This document shows positions 46,802 through 55,613 of a stretch of 64,000 nt of DNA, piece by piece (within the stretch, counting starts at the first letter, position 1; every line of letters begins with the position of its first letter). The notes under the pieces were generated by a model. That model had not been told where the DNA came from. It saw only the letters and a list, made by a program, of their open reading frames with translations, and did no database searches. A program made the translations under genes and the position numbers. Source of the DNA: JBCFBK01 sp038562555 (GTDB lineage: Bacteria; Bacteroidota; Bacteroidia; Bacteroidales; Prolixibacteraceae). Where the stretch lies: NCBI GenBank assembly GCA_038562555.1, contig JBCFBK010000022.1:1-64000 (forward strand), read 5' to 3'.

Positions 46802-48808
46802 TTACCTGCCTGTTTTACCTGTGTTCATCTTGACTATTTTTACAGACAGGTCGTTCGAAAGGTTTTTGCTTTGAATCTGAAGAACAATACGACTCAGACC
46901 ATTTTCCCAGACACGATGAATTTTTGGATCATCGGTATCCGCGGGTTCAATCTTCACGGTCAGCATTTCCGGATCAAAAATCATATGAAGAATAAAGCTG
47001 TTGCCGGTCAGTCGCAGAATTCCCGGTTCCGAAATTTTGCATGGCAGGGGCGTCATAAAATGAAGGGCTGTTTCAGCAACATGGTCTGTCACCCGATACT
47101 GGTCACGAATAACAAAACTCCTTCCTCTTTTGAGCGTATAGCTGCGCACCCATTTGTCTAGCCTGGCCTCCGGGGAATAAGCACCGGCAATATCAGCGGA
47201 AAAAGACACTTCATTTTTGTCGGATCTGAACTTTGAATCCCGCGCTTTGAAATTACCGCCCGCGCTTTGTCCATGTCCATTGACAAATGGAAGGTTATGA
47301 TAGTTTGACTGCATCGTCCAGATATTATAGCGCTGCGAACTGAATGTTTCCCTGGTATAAGTGCCGACTCCCACATCGACTAACACCGGCTCACCGTCAC
47401 AATAGAACATAAAAGATCCCACATCGTTGTGATTATGCCCTTCATTATTGCGACCGCCTTTTGCCGCAAAATAAAAGCCTTTCGATGTGCTTTGATCTCT
47501 CGCAACTGCAATATCCCGATCCGGGAAATAAAATTCTGTGATCACCGGTTCGGCCGCCGGAATGTCCCTCCAGCCTTTCAGATTGAACAAATTCTCCAGC
47601 ATATCACCCATTCTTCCCGCAATTTGTTCTTCTCCGTACCTGGAGTCGGCAAGCAGAAAAGCACCAAAAGACGTCATCATGGAATCTTCGATAGCGCGAC
47701 CGAACCGATAGATTAATCCGGGATCCTGATTTATTTTCGCAGGTGAGTCCGAATAATTCACATAATATTGGCCTCCATCACTTTTACTGATATAAACCCG
47801 GTAAATATAACGTCCAATATTTTTTATGATCTCCTGGTTAAACAGGTCGGCATGGCCTCCGGTTAATTTCTTTAAAAGATCTAAATAATCAAATAACTTG
47901 CCTCCTGCAACGGCCCAGTAGCTTGGCCCCTCATCGCAGCCGCCATCACCGGGATATGCATTAATAAAAAGATCGACAGATGTCATGGTCTTGTAAATAC
48001 CCACCTTTTTTTTTACCGGGTCACTCTCCATAAGCGCAATACAGGTAAGCATATTGAAATTACACCAGGGATTCCAGTTGTTTGCTATTCCCACATCCCA
48101 ACCGGTTATCCACCAGAAGTCATAACGCTCATAATACGGATCAAGAATTTTCCTTTGCAATTCACTTTTCAGCCGTTTTGAAATTACGGGGCTTATTTTG
48201 TCAAATTCGTCATGAAGAAAATACCACGCCCACGCCAGGTCAGAAGCCGTATCGGCCGCAAAAAGGTCGACAATCGGATCATCAAGGTCAGGAAGTACCG
48301 TATTGGGTTTGTCATGGCCGTTGAAACCGGTTTTATACATATAAAAAGTGGCCGACATTCCCCAATAAGTCTGTTCACAAAACGAAAAGACGCCATTGAT
48401 GATATCATCCATAAACCTGCCTTCGCCTTCCATTAATTCGGCCATCACCAACGACCGGAATATTCCCAACCGGGTACTGATTGCCTGGTCAACTACCGCG
48501 CGGTTACCTGTTCGCGTAAACTCCAGATACGTGGTTGCCCTGGTAGCCGGCCAGTTATAGCCCCGGTACTTTTCGGCGTTTGTAATTGTCTTTTTCCTCA
48601 GGTTTTCGGGAATCTCCGCCCAGGCCCTCCTGTTGTCATAAGCAGGATAACCGGCCCAGACATGGGTTGCTGATAACGAATTGTAGATGAGCTTCCTCGA
48701 ATAGCTACTTGTTAAAAGATTTCTCTTTTTTATCTCATCCGACCGAACAGAAGTTGCCAGCAATACGAGCAAAAGTATAAATATACCAACTATTGATTTT
48801 CCCGGCAT
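46802..48808 (-). CDS. Heparinase II/III-like polysaccharide lyase, secreted (tandem copy 1)
   Basis: 668 residues with a signal peptide (IVGIFILLLVLLATSVRSD). It has the same domain order and motifs as the neighbouring lyase (NNWNPWCNFN, CDEGPSYW, GHNHNDVGSFMFY, SNYHNLPFVNGHGQSAGG). It is the first enzyme gene of the long run of enzymes (48808 down to 34634). Just upstream is a perfect terminator hairpin that separates it from the SusCD lipoprotein block. The two copies may have diverged for different sulfation patterns or chain lengths. Confidence 0.9.
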   Translation of the reverse strand: MPGKSIVGIFILLLVLLATSVRSDEIKKRNLLTSSYSRKLIYNSLSATHVWAGYPAYDNRRAWAEIPENLRKKTITNAEKYRGYNWPATRATTYLEFTRTGNRAVVDQAISTRLGIFRSLVMAELMEGEGRFMDDIINGVFSFCEQTYWGMSATFYMYKTGFNGHDKPNTVLPDLDDPIVDLFAADTASDLAWAWYFLHDEFDKISPVISKRLKSELQRKILDPYYERYDFWWITGWDVGIANNWNPWCNFNMLTCIALMESDPVKKKVGIYKTMTSVDLFINAYPGDGGCDEGPSYWAVAGGKLFDYLDLLKKLTGGHADLFNQEIIKNIGRYIYRVYISKSDGGQYYVNYSDSPAKINQDPGLIYRFGRAIEDSMMTSFGAFLLADSRYGEEQIAGRMGDMLENLFNLKGWRDIPAAEPVITEFYFPDRDIAVARDQSTSKGFYFAAKGGRNNEGHNHNDVGSFMFYCDGEPVLVDVGVGTYTRETFSSQRYNIWTMQSNYHNLPFVNGHGQSAGGNFKARDSKFRSDKNEVSFSADIAGAYSPEARLDKWVRSYTLKRGRSFVIRDQYRVTDHVAETALHFMTPLPCKISEPGILRLTGNSFILHMIFDPEMLTVKIEPADTDDPKIHRVWENGLSRIVLQIQSKNLSNDLSVKIVKMNTGKTGR

Positions 48809-48824
48809 AATTGAAAATTAAATG

Positions 48825-48856
48825 AAAGAGTTCCGGTCAGGAGACCGGAACTCTTT
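48825..48856 (-). terminator. Perfect 14-bp hairpin between the surface-lipoprotein genes and the enzyme run
   Basis: Arms 48825-48838 and 48843-48856 pair without mismatch around a 4-base loop, starting 16 bases past the stop of the DUF4466-like gene. The stem is GC-rich in the centre. The minus-strand sequence after it is A/T-rich rather than a clean T-run. Strong terminator or mRNA-stabilising 3' end. Confidence 0.8.
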
Positions 48857-48871
48857 ACCCGTTATATTCGA

Positions 48872-49852
48872 TTATTTCTCATAACTTTTAAGGCTGACAG
48901 TCATGGTGCCTGCAGCAAGACTGTTGACCTGGACAAATGCTTTCTTCTTCCCGTCGGCGCTTACTGCCCATATACTTTCACCTCTGGCCATGTTGAGCAC
49001 ATACGACAAAGCCGCTCCGGGCTCATAGGTATCAAAATCGATATCATCAACGAATGAATATCCACCCGAGGAAGGTTCCCTGGAAGGATCGATCACCAGC
49101 TGGCGATCGAAGGTGTAAACCTGCTTCTCTACTTTTGAAACGTTGTTTGCCCCTGCAGGTACAATAGCGCCTTCCATGAATTCGGAAGGACTGCCGGGAG
49201 AAAGAAATGAATGCCCATAGTTTACACCAGGCACAACCTTATAGTTGTAGATCAGATCAATCTCTTCCATTAGCCCCTGCTCCTGGACTTCCTGCAAGGT
49301 ATAAGCCGCCATGTTTTTAATTGACACATAGCAACGATTTCCCGAACTGACAACGATCCCTTTACGCATCTGGATTTTAGCGATTTTCTGATCCTGGGCC
49401 TGATAGGTCACCATTGTGCCATCCTTCCCCTTGCAGGAGAATCTGAAAGATACGGATTTACCTCTTGCCTCTTCGGGAATAATGTAATGATAACGAAGGG
49501 TAGCGGCCAGCGTATCAATAAAAATAGCCTGTGATTTTCCGCCGGTAGTCAGGCAATCACTGGCGACAGTAACGCCTATATCCTGGCCTGATGAATTGGT
49601 ATGATAAGAATAAGGTTCGAACCCGGAACCATCAGCCCCCGGAATCGAAGCTTCCACATAGGCAGCGTCCAAACCGGAATAGGGAGCGACCACCACGTAT
49701 GCGAATTGTATTTCATTGCCGGCAATATTGGGGCCGACAGACTTTTTTATTAAGTCGTTTATGAGTGTAGTCTCATCTTCTTCCGAACAGGAGCTTATGA
49801 TGAAACTTAGCCCCATAAAAAAAGTCATTAGGATAAAATATCTGCGTTTCAT
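48872..49852 (-). CDS. DUF4466-like surface lipoprotein
   Basis: 326 residues with a lipoprotein signal ending in IISSC (Cys22), then acidic SEEDETT, a typical surface-export signal in Bacteroidota. The middle (SVGPNIAGNEIQFAYVV, GADGSGFEPYSYHTNSSG, YHYIIPEEARGKSVSFRFS) resembles the DUF4466 family of SusE-position proteins. It probably binds glycan on the cell surface next to SusCD. It lies 10 bases after the small lipoprotein gene and ends just before a strong hairpin. Confidence 0.7.
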   Translation of the reverse strand: MKRRYFILMTFFMGLSFIISSCSEEDETTLINDLIKKSVGPNIAGNEIQFAYVVVAPYSGLDAAYVEASIPGADGSGFEPYSYHTNSSGQDIGVTVASDCLTTGGKSQAIFIDTLAATLRYHYIIPEEARGKSVSFRFSCKGKDGTMVTYQAQDQKIAKIQMRKGIVVSSGNRCYVSIKNMAAYTLQEVQEQGLMEEIDLIYNYKVVPGVNYGHSFLSPGSPSEFMEGAIVPAGANNVSKVEKQVYTFDRQLVIDPSREPSSGGYSFVDDIDFDTYEPGAALSYVLNMARGESIWAVSADGKKKAFVQVNSLAAGTMTVSLKSYEK

Positions 49853-49862
49853 ATATTCCTCT

Positions 49863-50276
49863 TTAGGGTTTAGTTTGAACAGTTAAGAAAATTTTATAGG
49901 TTTTCCTGATTTTACGATTACCGGATACAACGGTATATTCCCTTGGGTTTGCCAGATCGGAAAAATCGGTCCAGACACCCAATTCAGGTGTTATGATGGC
50001 ATCGATAGAATGCCCGCAACTAGGCTTTAGTTTTGCCAGGTTGGTCCCGTACTTTACCGTGCCTGTCACGGACTGAGCAACGGTATCGATCTGGGCTGCA
50101 GAAATAAAAACAGTCCTGTGGTCTGATCCCAACAGCTCAAAGGAGGTCAATGCACATTCGCTTCGATCGGTAATGAGCAAATCATTTTCATCCACAGGAA
50201 AGTCACTTTCGCACGCAACCATACTTCCTATGATCAATATGAAAAGTAAAAAAATAATATCATTGTACCGTTTCAT
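49863..50276 (-). CDS. Small lipoprotein, DUF5018-like
   Basis: 137 residues from ATG 50276 (MKRYNDIIFLLFILIIGSMVAC; Cys22). An upstream ATG at 50309 would overlap the SusD stop. The mature part is a single beta-sandwich-like domain (ITDRSECALTSFELLGSDHR, VTGTVKYGTNLAKLKPSCG) resembling the DUF5018 domain found next to SusD genes. Likely surface glycan-binding accessory protein. Function unproven. Confidence 0.6.
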   Translation of the reverse strand: MKRYNDIIFLLFILIIGSMVACESDFPVDENDLLITDRSECALTSFELLGSDHRTVFISAAQIDTVAQSVTGTVKYGTNLAKLKPSCGHSIDAIITPELGVWTDFSDLANPREYTVVSGNRKIRKTYKIFLTVQTKP

Positions 50277-50305
50277 ACTACCAGTATTAAAGATTTCATT
50301 TAAAT

Positions 50306-52105
50306 TCATAACCAGGGTTTATTTTGTGTCAGGTTCGGATTAAGATTCCGTTCCGATTCCGGGATATTCATAATATAATACCGCTCCTGGGACTGTTGGA
50401 CGTAATTCAGAAAATCATTTCTGCGGATCTCATTCCAGGTATTCCGGATAGAACGCCCTGTTCCGGGCGCTCCCCATACATCCTCGAATCTTCTCCACCG
50501 GCGGATATCGAAATAGCGTTGACCTTCCAGTACCAATTCCACTTTACGCTCCTGCTCTATCGCTTTGAAAAATTCGTCGGCACTAGCCGTCTTTGCAGGA
50601 CTGAGTGCAGGCAACCCGCCCCTGGTCCGGACCCGGTTTACCAGGGCTATGGCATCTGCCTGCGGCCCATTCAAAAAGTTGGTGGCTTCGGCATACATGA
50701 GGAAGACATCAGCCAGACGCATCAGATAATAATCCTGTGGCGTATCATCCCTTGAACACCCCATCGATTTATCTCTAATCCATTTACGTGGAACGTAACC
50801 GGTCTGCATCGCGGAAGCTTGGATGTAGGGAGCACTGGCTTTATAAAGCCATGTTGCCGTTCCTTTCTCCTGAAGCGCCTCCAGCTTAACCATGGATTCA
50901 TAGTCCCAGAGGATCGTTGAACGTGCCCGGTAATCCCGCCCTTCATACGACGCCGGATTAACAGCCGAATTTAATGCCGTTCTTGCTCCGGCTGCATTGC
51001 CGTTCATCGGAATCAGCGGCGGTGCAAACTCGCCGGTCGCCGTTAACTGGTAACAGTTCGCTAAATCCATCGTGGGAGAAACGTAGCTCTGGCTGTTTTC
51101 CGTCTGGCGGTTTCCCAGGTCGTTCATTAATTTGCTCCCTTGTCCTAAATTCGGTCCTGAATAGGCAAATGCGAAAATAATTTCGGAATTAACGACCGGG
51201 TTGTCAAAATCCGGCGTGAACAGATGAAAGTAGTTCGGCAGCACATCGCATTTCCCCGGTTCACCGGGTAATCCGGGATCGCCTCCCCGGAACAGGTCAA
51301 GCCCGTAATTCGTGATTACTTCGTGAAAGTCGTTCGATGCTGCCGTATAAGCAGCATCGGCTGCGCCTGCCTGCGGAGTAAAGCCTTCGAGTTCAGGCCA
51401 GCCGAACTTATTCCAGGAGGCCCAGTATAGCTGCATTTTACCCCGGAATGCCAAAGCAGCCACCTTGGATGCCCTTCCGATCTCCGATGCCGTAAGTTGA
51501 GCAGGAAGTTTTTCATAGGCATATGAAAAATCCATCAAAATTGAATCTTTGATTTGCGTGATGGGCAATCGCGATAATCGTTCCACTTCAGATTTATCCT
51601 GAACCGTCTTATAGATATAAGGAACATCTCCCCACATGCTGATCAGCCGGAAATAACAGAGGCCCCGTAAAAAATGAGCTTCACCCAAAACCCTTTCCAG
51701 AGCCGGGACGGAAGACGGCTTTGCATTGACAAGCATATTTTTCACCCCGTCAATCACATAGTTGGCCCGGTTGACCCCGCCGTATAATCCCTGCCACAAG
51801 GGCGCAAATCCTCCGTTTGGAGGATTAAATGCGTTATTGATGATCCCATTGGCAGCTCCGGGACCTCTGGTCCATGCAATTTCAGTCATCCCGTCAAAAT
51901 CATATTCAAAACTAAAGAAAGGACGGATGCTTGCGTAAGCCCCGTTGATGGCATACACGGCATCTCCTTCCGACTTCCAGAAGATATCAGTGGAAGGCTC
52001 TCCCGCCGGTGTTTGCTCGAGGAGATTTTCAACACAGGAAGTTATCGCGATTAGTAATGTGACCGCCATGATCACACTGAAAAATTTTCGTTCAATACGT
52101 TTCAT
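50306..52105 (-). CDS. SusD/RagB-family nutrient-binding lipoprotein
   Basis: 599 residues from ATG 52105, with lipoprotein signal ITSC (Cys24) followed by VENLLEQTPAGEPSTDIFW. The helical scaffold (LGEAHFLRGLCYFRLISMWG, KVAALAFRGKMQLYWASWNK) and C-terminal motifs (DVFLMYAEATNFLNGP, ELVLEGQRYFDIRRW, NLNPNLTQNKPW) are complete. It partners the SusC that ends 13 bases upstream. Confidence 0.95.
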   Translation of the reverse strand: MKRIERKFFSVIMAVTLLIAITSCVENLLEQTPAGEPSTDIFWKSEGDAVYAINGAYASIRPFFSFEYDFDGMTEIAWTRGPGAANGIINNAFNPPNGGFAPLWQGLYGGVNRANYVIDGVKNMLVNAKPSSVPALERVLGEAHFLRGLCYFRLISMWGDVPYIYKTVQDKSEVERLSRLPITQIKDSILMDFSYAYEKLPAQLTASEIGRASKVAALAFRGKMQLYWASWNKFGWPELEGFTPQAGAADAAYTAASNDFHEVITNYGLDLFRGGDPGLPGEPGKCDVLPNYFHLFTPDFDNPVVNSEIIFAFAYSGPNLGQGSKLMNDLGNRQTENSQSYVSPTMDLANCYQLTATGEFAPPLIPMNGNAAGARTALNSAVNPASYEGRDYRARSTILWDYESMVKLEALQEKGTATWLYKASAPYIQASAMQTGYVPRKWIRDKSMGCSRDDTPQDYYLMRLADVFLMYAEATNFLNGPQADAIALVNRVRTRGGLPALSPAKTASADEFFKAIEQERKVELVLEGQRYFDIRRWRRFEDVWGAPGTGRSIRNTWNEIRRNDFLNYVQQSQERYYIMNIPESERNLNPNLTQNKPWL

Positions 52106-52118
52106 CACAATCCTAATT

Positions 52119-55100
52119 TTATATTCCTAAATTAAATCCAAAACCAATGGTACGCGGTATGGGATAAATATCATTTTCATCGCCACTGCCTGTCAGGGCC
52201 TTTTCAGGATCGATCCCGCGGTATTTCGTAATGGTCCAAAAATTCTCACCGGTCACATAGATACGCAAGTCATTTATTTTCAGCCGATCGGTCATCTTCC
52301 TAGGAAGACTGTATCCCAATTGAAGATTCTTCAGCCGGATAAACGACATGTCGTCCAGCCAATAGGTTGAAGAGGCTTTGTTGTTCCCTCTGGCACCATA
52401 AACCAGCCGTGGCAACATGGCATCGCGGTTGTCATAATTCCAGGAATCATAGTATTGGGTATAGGTCAGGCTCTGCGTGACAGCCATCAACGTCACATTA
52501 TTGAAATGATTCGTCCAATAGTCCTTCCTGCCGACAGATGCTGACCAGTATGCTGCAAAGTCAAACCCCTTCCAGGATGCGCTTATATTCAATCCAAAGT
52601 TGGCGGTCGGACGGATCTGTTGTGCTTTAGGCATAGCCTTCCTGTCATCTCCGTTAACAACCCCGTCTCCGTTTAAATCTTCAAGCAGCATATCTCCGGG
52701 AGCAGAGCCTGCACTCTGCCAGGGTGCATCATAAATTTGCTGCCAGTTTTGAATCACTCCACCCAGGTTAACCTGCGGGTAAACAAATTGGTAAGGCATG
52801 TCAATAAAAACATTGCCCCGGCCAAGATAGCTGTTCCATCTTTTCAACTTGTTTGTATTGTACGATCCATTCAGATTCACACTGTATTTAAAATCCTCAA
52901 TACGGTCATGCCAGTTCATGTTTAATTCGATCCCCTGGTTACGCATCGTACCAATATTCTTCCGGGGAGCATTATACGCTCCCGACAACAGACTCGACAA
53001 CTCGTCGGGACGCAGCATTCCGGTTGTACAACGGTTGTAATAGTCAATCTCAGCCGTAAGACGGCTGTCCAGAAATCCAAGATCCAGCCCCAGATTAAAC
53101 ACTTTGGTTACTTCCCACGACAAGTTCTGGTTGATCATTTTGCTGTTCACCAAACCCATTGCCACGTTTCCGTTTGCCGTATAATTCGATGTTGCCAGGG
53201 TCTCCTTCTGTTCGAAATTCCCCACGCCCGAATTATTTCCCAACCCTCCGTAAGAAAAACGGAACTTCCCGTGAGAAAGCCATGAATTCAGTGAATTTAA
53301 AAAATTTTCTTCCGTAAAGCGCCATCCAACCGACATGGAAGGGAAAAAGCCATATTGATAACCCGGATAAAATTTGGAGGATCCGTCATGGCGGAAGCTC
53401 ACCTCCAACAGGTATTTATCCTGAAAGCCGTAATTTAGACGGCCAATATGGGACCGTAATCCCCAGGATGCCGAATTGCCGCCTGCTGCCTGAACTTCAG
53501 TCAATGCGGCATCGATCTCCGTAAGACTCGGATGTATCCGGGTCTGGCGACTCCCCCTGAGGGTGCGTGAAAAGGCATATTCTTCGCTGTATACAAACAA
53601 AGCTCCGATAGCATGTTTCCCAAAAGTTCTTTCAAAATTTAAACGGCCGTTCAGCAAGGTCCTCCAGGAAGTGCCGTTTGTATCCGTCACTCCCGCATTG
53701 TTTCCCACCAGCACCCGGATCTCGTTTCCAGTCTGAAAATTCCATTCGGAATGGGGCATCGAATATGTTTTCATCAACTGGTTGTTATAGGTCAACGTAT
53801 AATCAACGGTCGCCTTTAGGCCTTTGAAGAGTTCCCAGTCAATATTCGCGCCGGCAAACGCATCCTGACGGTTTTGTTTATTAAACGATGTTTTATATTG
53901 CCTGTAAGGATTAAAAATTGTGGCATCCTCTCCATACATCATCGAACCGCCATATTTGTCTGTATTCGGGTCGTATGGAGTAATTCCCGCAATGGCACTA
54001 ATCAAACCTCCGCTGGCATTATTGTCAAACCAGCCATCCTCCAGCGCGTAATTCCATTTGGACCAGTTTCCCGCAAATTTCGCTCCCACCTGAATATTTT
54101 CCCGCATTTTATAGGTATAGTTAAAACGGGTACCGTACCGGGTAAAATCGTTGGTAAACTGCATCCCTTCCTCATCCATAATACTTCCGGAAATATAAAA
54201 CGTTGTCTTTTCGTTGCCTCCCGTTGCAGAAAGATTATAATTCTGAAGCTGACCGGTGCGGGTCGTCAGATCGATCCAGTCGGTATTGGGATAACGAAGG
54301 GGGTCCAGGTGGGACTTTGCCGCCCACTCTTCAATGGCGCCCCATCTGTACTGAGACGTATTTCCTCCGGCTTCCGCCGCCAGCAGCATCGCACTGGTAA
54401 CGCGGGCATAATCCGGCATTAAATCGATCGTTTTGATTGGTTCTTCAAAGGCATAAGTACCGGTGAATTTGATTTTTGTCTGCCCCGCGAGCCGGCTGCC
54501 GCTTTTTGTTTGTACCAAAATGACACCATTTGCACCCCTTGAACCATAAACCGCAGAGGAAGAAGCATCTTTCAGTACTGAAATACTTTCGATATCCCCC
54601 GGACTGATCCGGTTAATATCCACATCGGGCATCCCGTCGACAACGATCAGGGGGGCTGCCGAGTTAACGGTTCCGAGTCCCCTGATCATCAGTGACGCCG
54701 AGTTCTTCCCTGCCATCCCCGTGTTTTGGTTGACCGCCAGTCCCGGCACTAAACCCGCAAGCGCTACGGATACATTTCCAATAGAACGGCTGGCCAGTTG
54801 CTCATCAACCTTTACTGAACCAACCGCCCCTGTCAGGTTTACTTTCTTCTGAACGCCATACCCGATCGCAACAACCTCTTCGATTCCGATTGCATCTTCC
54901 AGCATGACCACATTAATAACCGTTTTCCCGGCTATTGCGATCTTCTGTGATTGCATGCCTACAAACGAGAAAACCAGGGTAGCATTAGGGACAACATCCA
55001 CCAAAACATAACTCCCGTTAGCATCCGTAACCGTGCCTTTTGTACTTCCTTCAATCACGACTGAAACTCCCGGAAGAGGACCTCCCCTTTCATCCGTGAC

Positions 55101-55514
55101 CGCCCCGGCAACCTTCAGCTTCTGCTCAGTTTCAAGCCCGGAAGGCTGGGATCCGACTTTAGAAATCAGTATTTGGCGGTCAAAAATCTCATAGCTTACC
55201 CGTTCTCCTCTCAATGCTTCTCTCAGGATTTCATCAATGGATGCATCTTTAAAATCTTTGTCCAGCCTCCGGTTCAGATCAAGATCATCTGCCCGGTAAA
55301 GAAAAACAAACCGGCTTTGGGATTCAATCTCCTGAAATAACTTCAGAAGTGTCAGATCCCTGGCATTTAAACTCAATTTGGTAGTCTGGGAATAAACGCT
55401 CCCCTGGGTAGAAAGTACCAAACAAAAAAGCATTACTAAAGTTAGTTTCACAATCCTTAACATTTTTTTGCACCATCTCCCGTACAGGGAGTGATGGTCC
55501 GTGTTTTTTTTCAT
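52119..55514 (-). CDS. SusC/RagA-family TonB-dependent transporter
   Basis: 1131 residues. The MKK...VKLTL leader and signal peptide are followed by an STN domain (LSLNARDLTLLKLFQEIE), a carboxypeptidase-like domain (VAGAVTDERGGPLPGVSVVI), a plug (VVAIGYGVQKKVNLTGAV) and a barrel ending in IGFGFNLGI. It imports oligosaccharides using TonB energy. The STN domain suggests signalling to the FecR encoded upstream. It belongs with the SusD downstream and the two accessory lipoproteins. Confidence 0.95.
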   Translation of the reverse strand: MKKNTDHHSLYGRWCKKMLRIVKLTLVMLFCLVLSTQGSVYSQTTKLSLNARDLTLLKLFQEIESQSRFVFLYRADDLDLNRRLDKDFKDASIDEILREALRGERVSYEIFDRQILISKVGSQPSGLETEQKLKVAGAVTDERGGPLPGVSVVIEGSTKGTVTDANGSYVLVDVVPNATLVFSFVGMQSQKIAIAGKTVINVVMLEDAIGIEEVVAIGYGVQKKVNLTGAVGSVKVDEQLASRSIGNVSVALAGLVPGLAVNQNTGMAGKNSASLMIRGLGTVNSAAPLIVVDGMPDVDINRISPGDIESISVLKDASSSAVYGSRGANGVILVQTKSGSRLAGQTKIKFTGTYAFEEPIKTIDLMPDYARVTSAMLLAAEAGGNTSQYRWGAIEEWAAKSHLDPLRYPNTDWIDLTTRTGQLQNYNLSATGGNEKTTFYISGSIMDEEGMQFTNDFTRYGTRFNYTYKMRENIQVGAKFAGNWSKWNYALEDGWFDNNASGGLISAIAGITPYDPNTDKYGGSMMYGEDATIFNPYRQYKTSFNKQNRQDAFAGANIDWELFKGLKATVDYTLTYNNQLMKTYSMPHSEWNFQTGNEIRVLVGNNAGVTDTNGTSWRTLLNGRLNFERTFGKHAIGALFVYSEEYAFSRTLRGSRQTRIHPSLTEIDAALTEVQAAGGNSASWGLRSHIGRLNYGFQDKYLLEVSFRHDGSSKFYPGYQYGFFPSMSVGWRFTEENFLNSLNSWLSHGKFRFSYGGLGNNSGVGNFEQKETLATSNYTANGNVAMGLVNSKMINQNLSWEVTKVFNLGLDLGFLDSRLTAEIDYYNRCTTGMLRPDELSSLLSGAYNAPRKNIGTMRNQGIELNMNWHDRIEDFKYSVNLNGSYNTNKLKRWNSYLGRGNVFIDMPYQFVYPQVNLGGVIQNWQQIYDAPWQSAGSAPGDMLLEDLNGDGVVNGDDRKAMPKAQQIRPTANFGLNISASWKGFDFAAYWSASVGRKDYWTNHFNNVTLMAVTQSLTYTQYYDSWNYDNRDAMLPRLVYGARGNNKASSTYWLDDMSFIRLKNLQLGYSLPRKMTDRLKINDLRIYVTGENFWTITKYRGIDPEKALTGSGDENDIYPIPRTIGFGFNLGI

Positions 55515-55547
55515 AAATTTACTTCGTTAATTTATTAATAAAACCTT

Positions 55548-55567
55548 AACTGATCTGACAATCAGTT
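55548..55567 (-). promoter_or_regulatory. Second inverted repeat between fecR and susC
   Basis: Perfect 7-bp arms (55548-55554 and 55561-55567) with a 6-base loop, 34 bases before the SusC start. Arm length, loop length and distance to the start match the repeat at 32125-32144. Confidence 0.55.
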
Positions 55568-55576
55568 GGTAAAACC

Positions 55577-55610
55577 ATTAGCGGGAAATGTTGACGCATT
55601 TCCTGCTAAT
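55577..55610 (-). promoter_or_regulatory. Inverted repeat directly after the FecR stop
   Basis: Fourteen-base arms (55577-55590 and 55597-55610) pair with one G-T mismatch around a 6-base loop, starting 3 bases past the FecR stop. The minus strand continues with GGTTTTACC, a weak T-run. It may be an attenuator or terminator between the regulatory pair and susC. Confidence 0.6.
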
Positions 55611-55613
55611 TTT

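Noticed and set aside
53874..54422. A 182-codon plus-strand open frame opposite susC
   Set aside because: A shadow of the SusC barrel sequence, with no independent motif.
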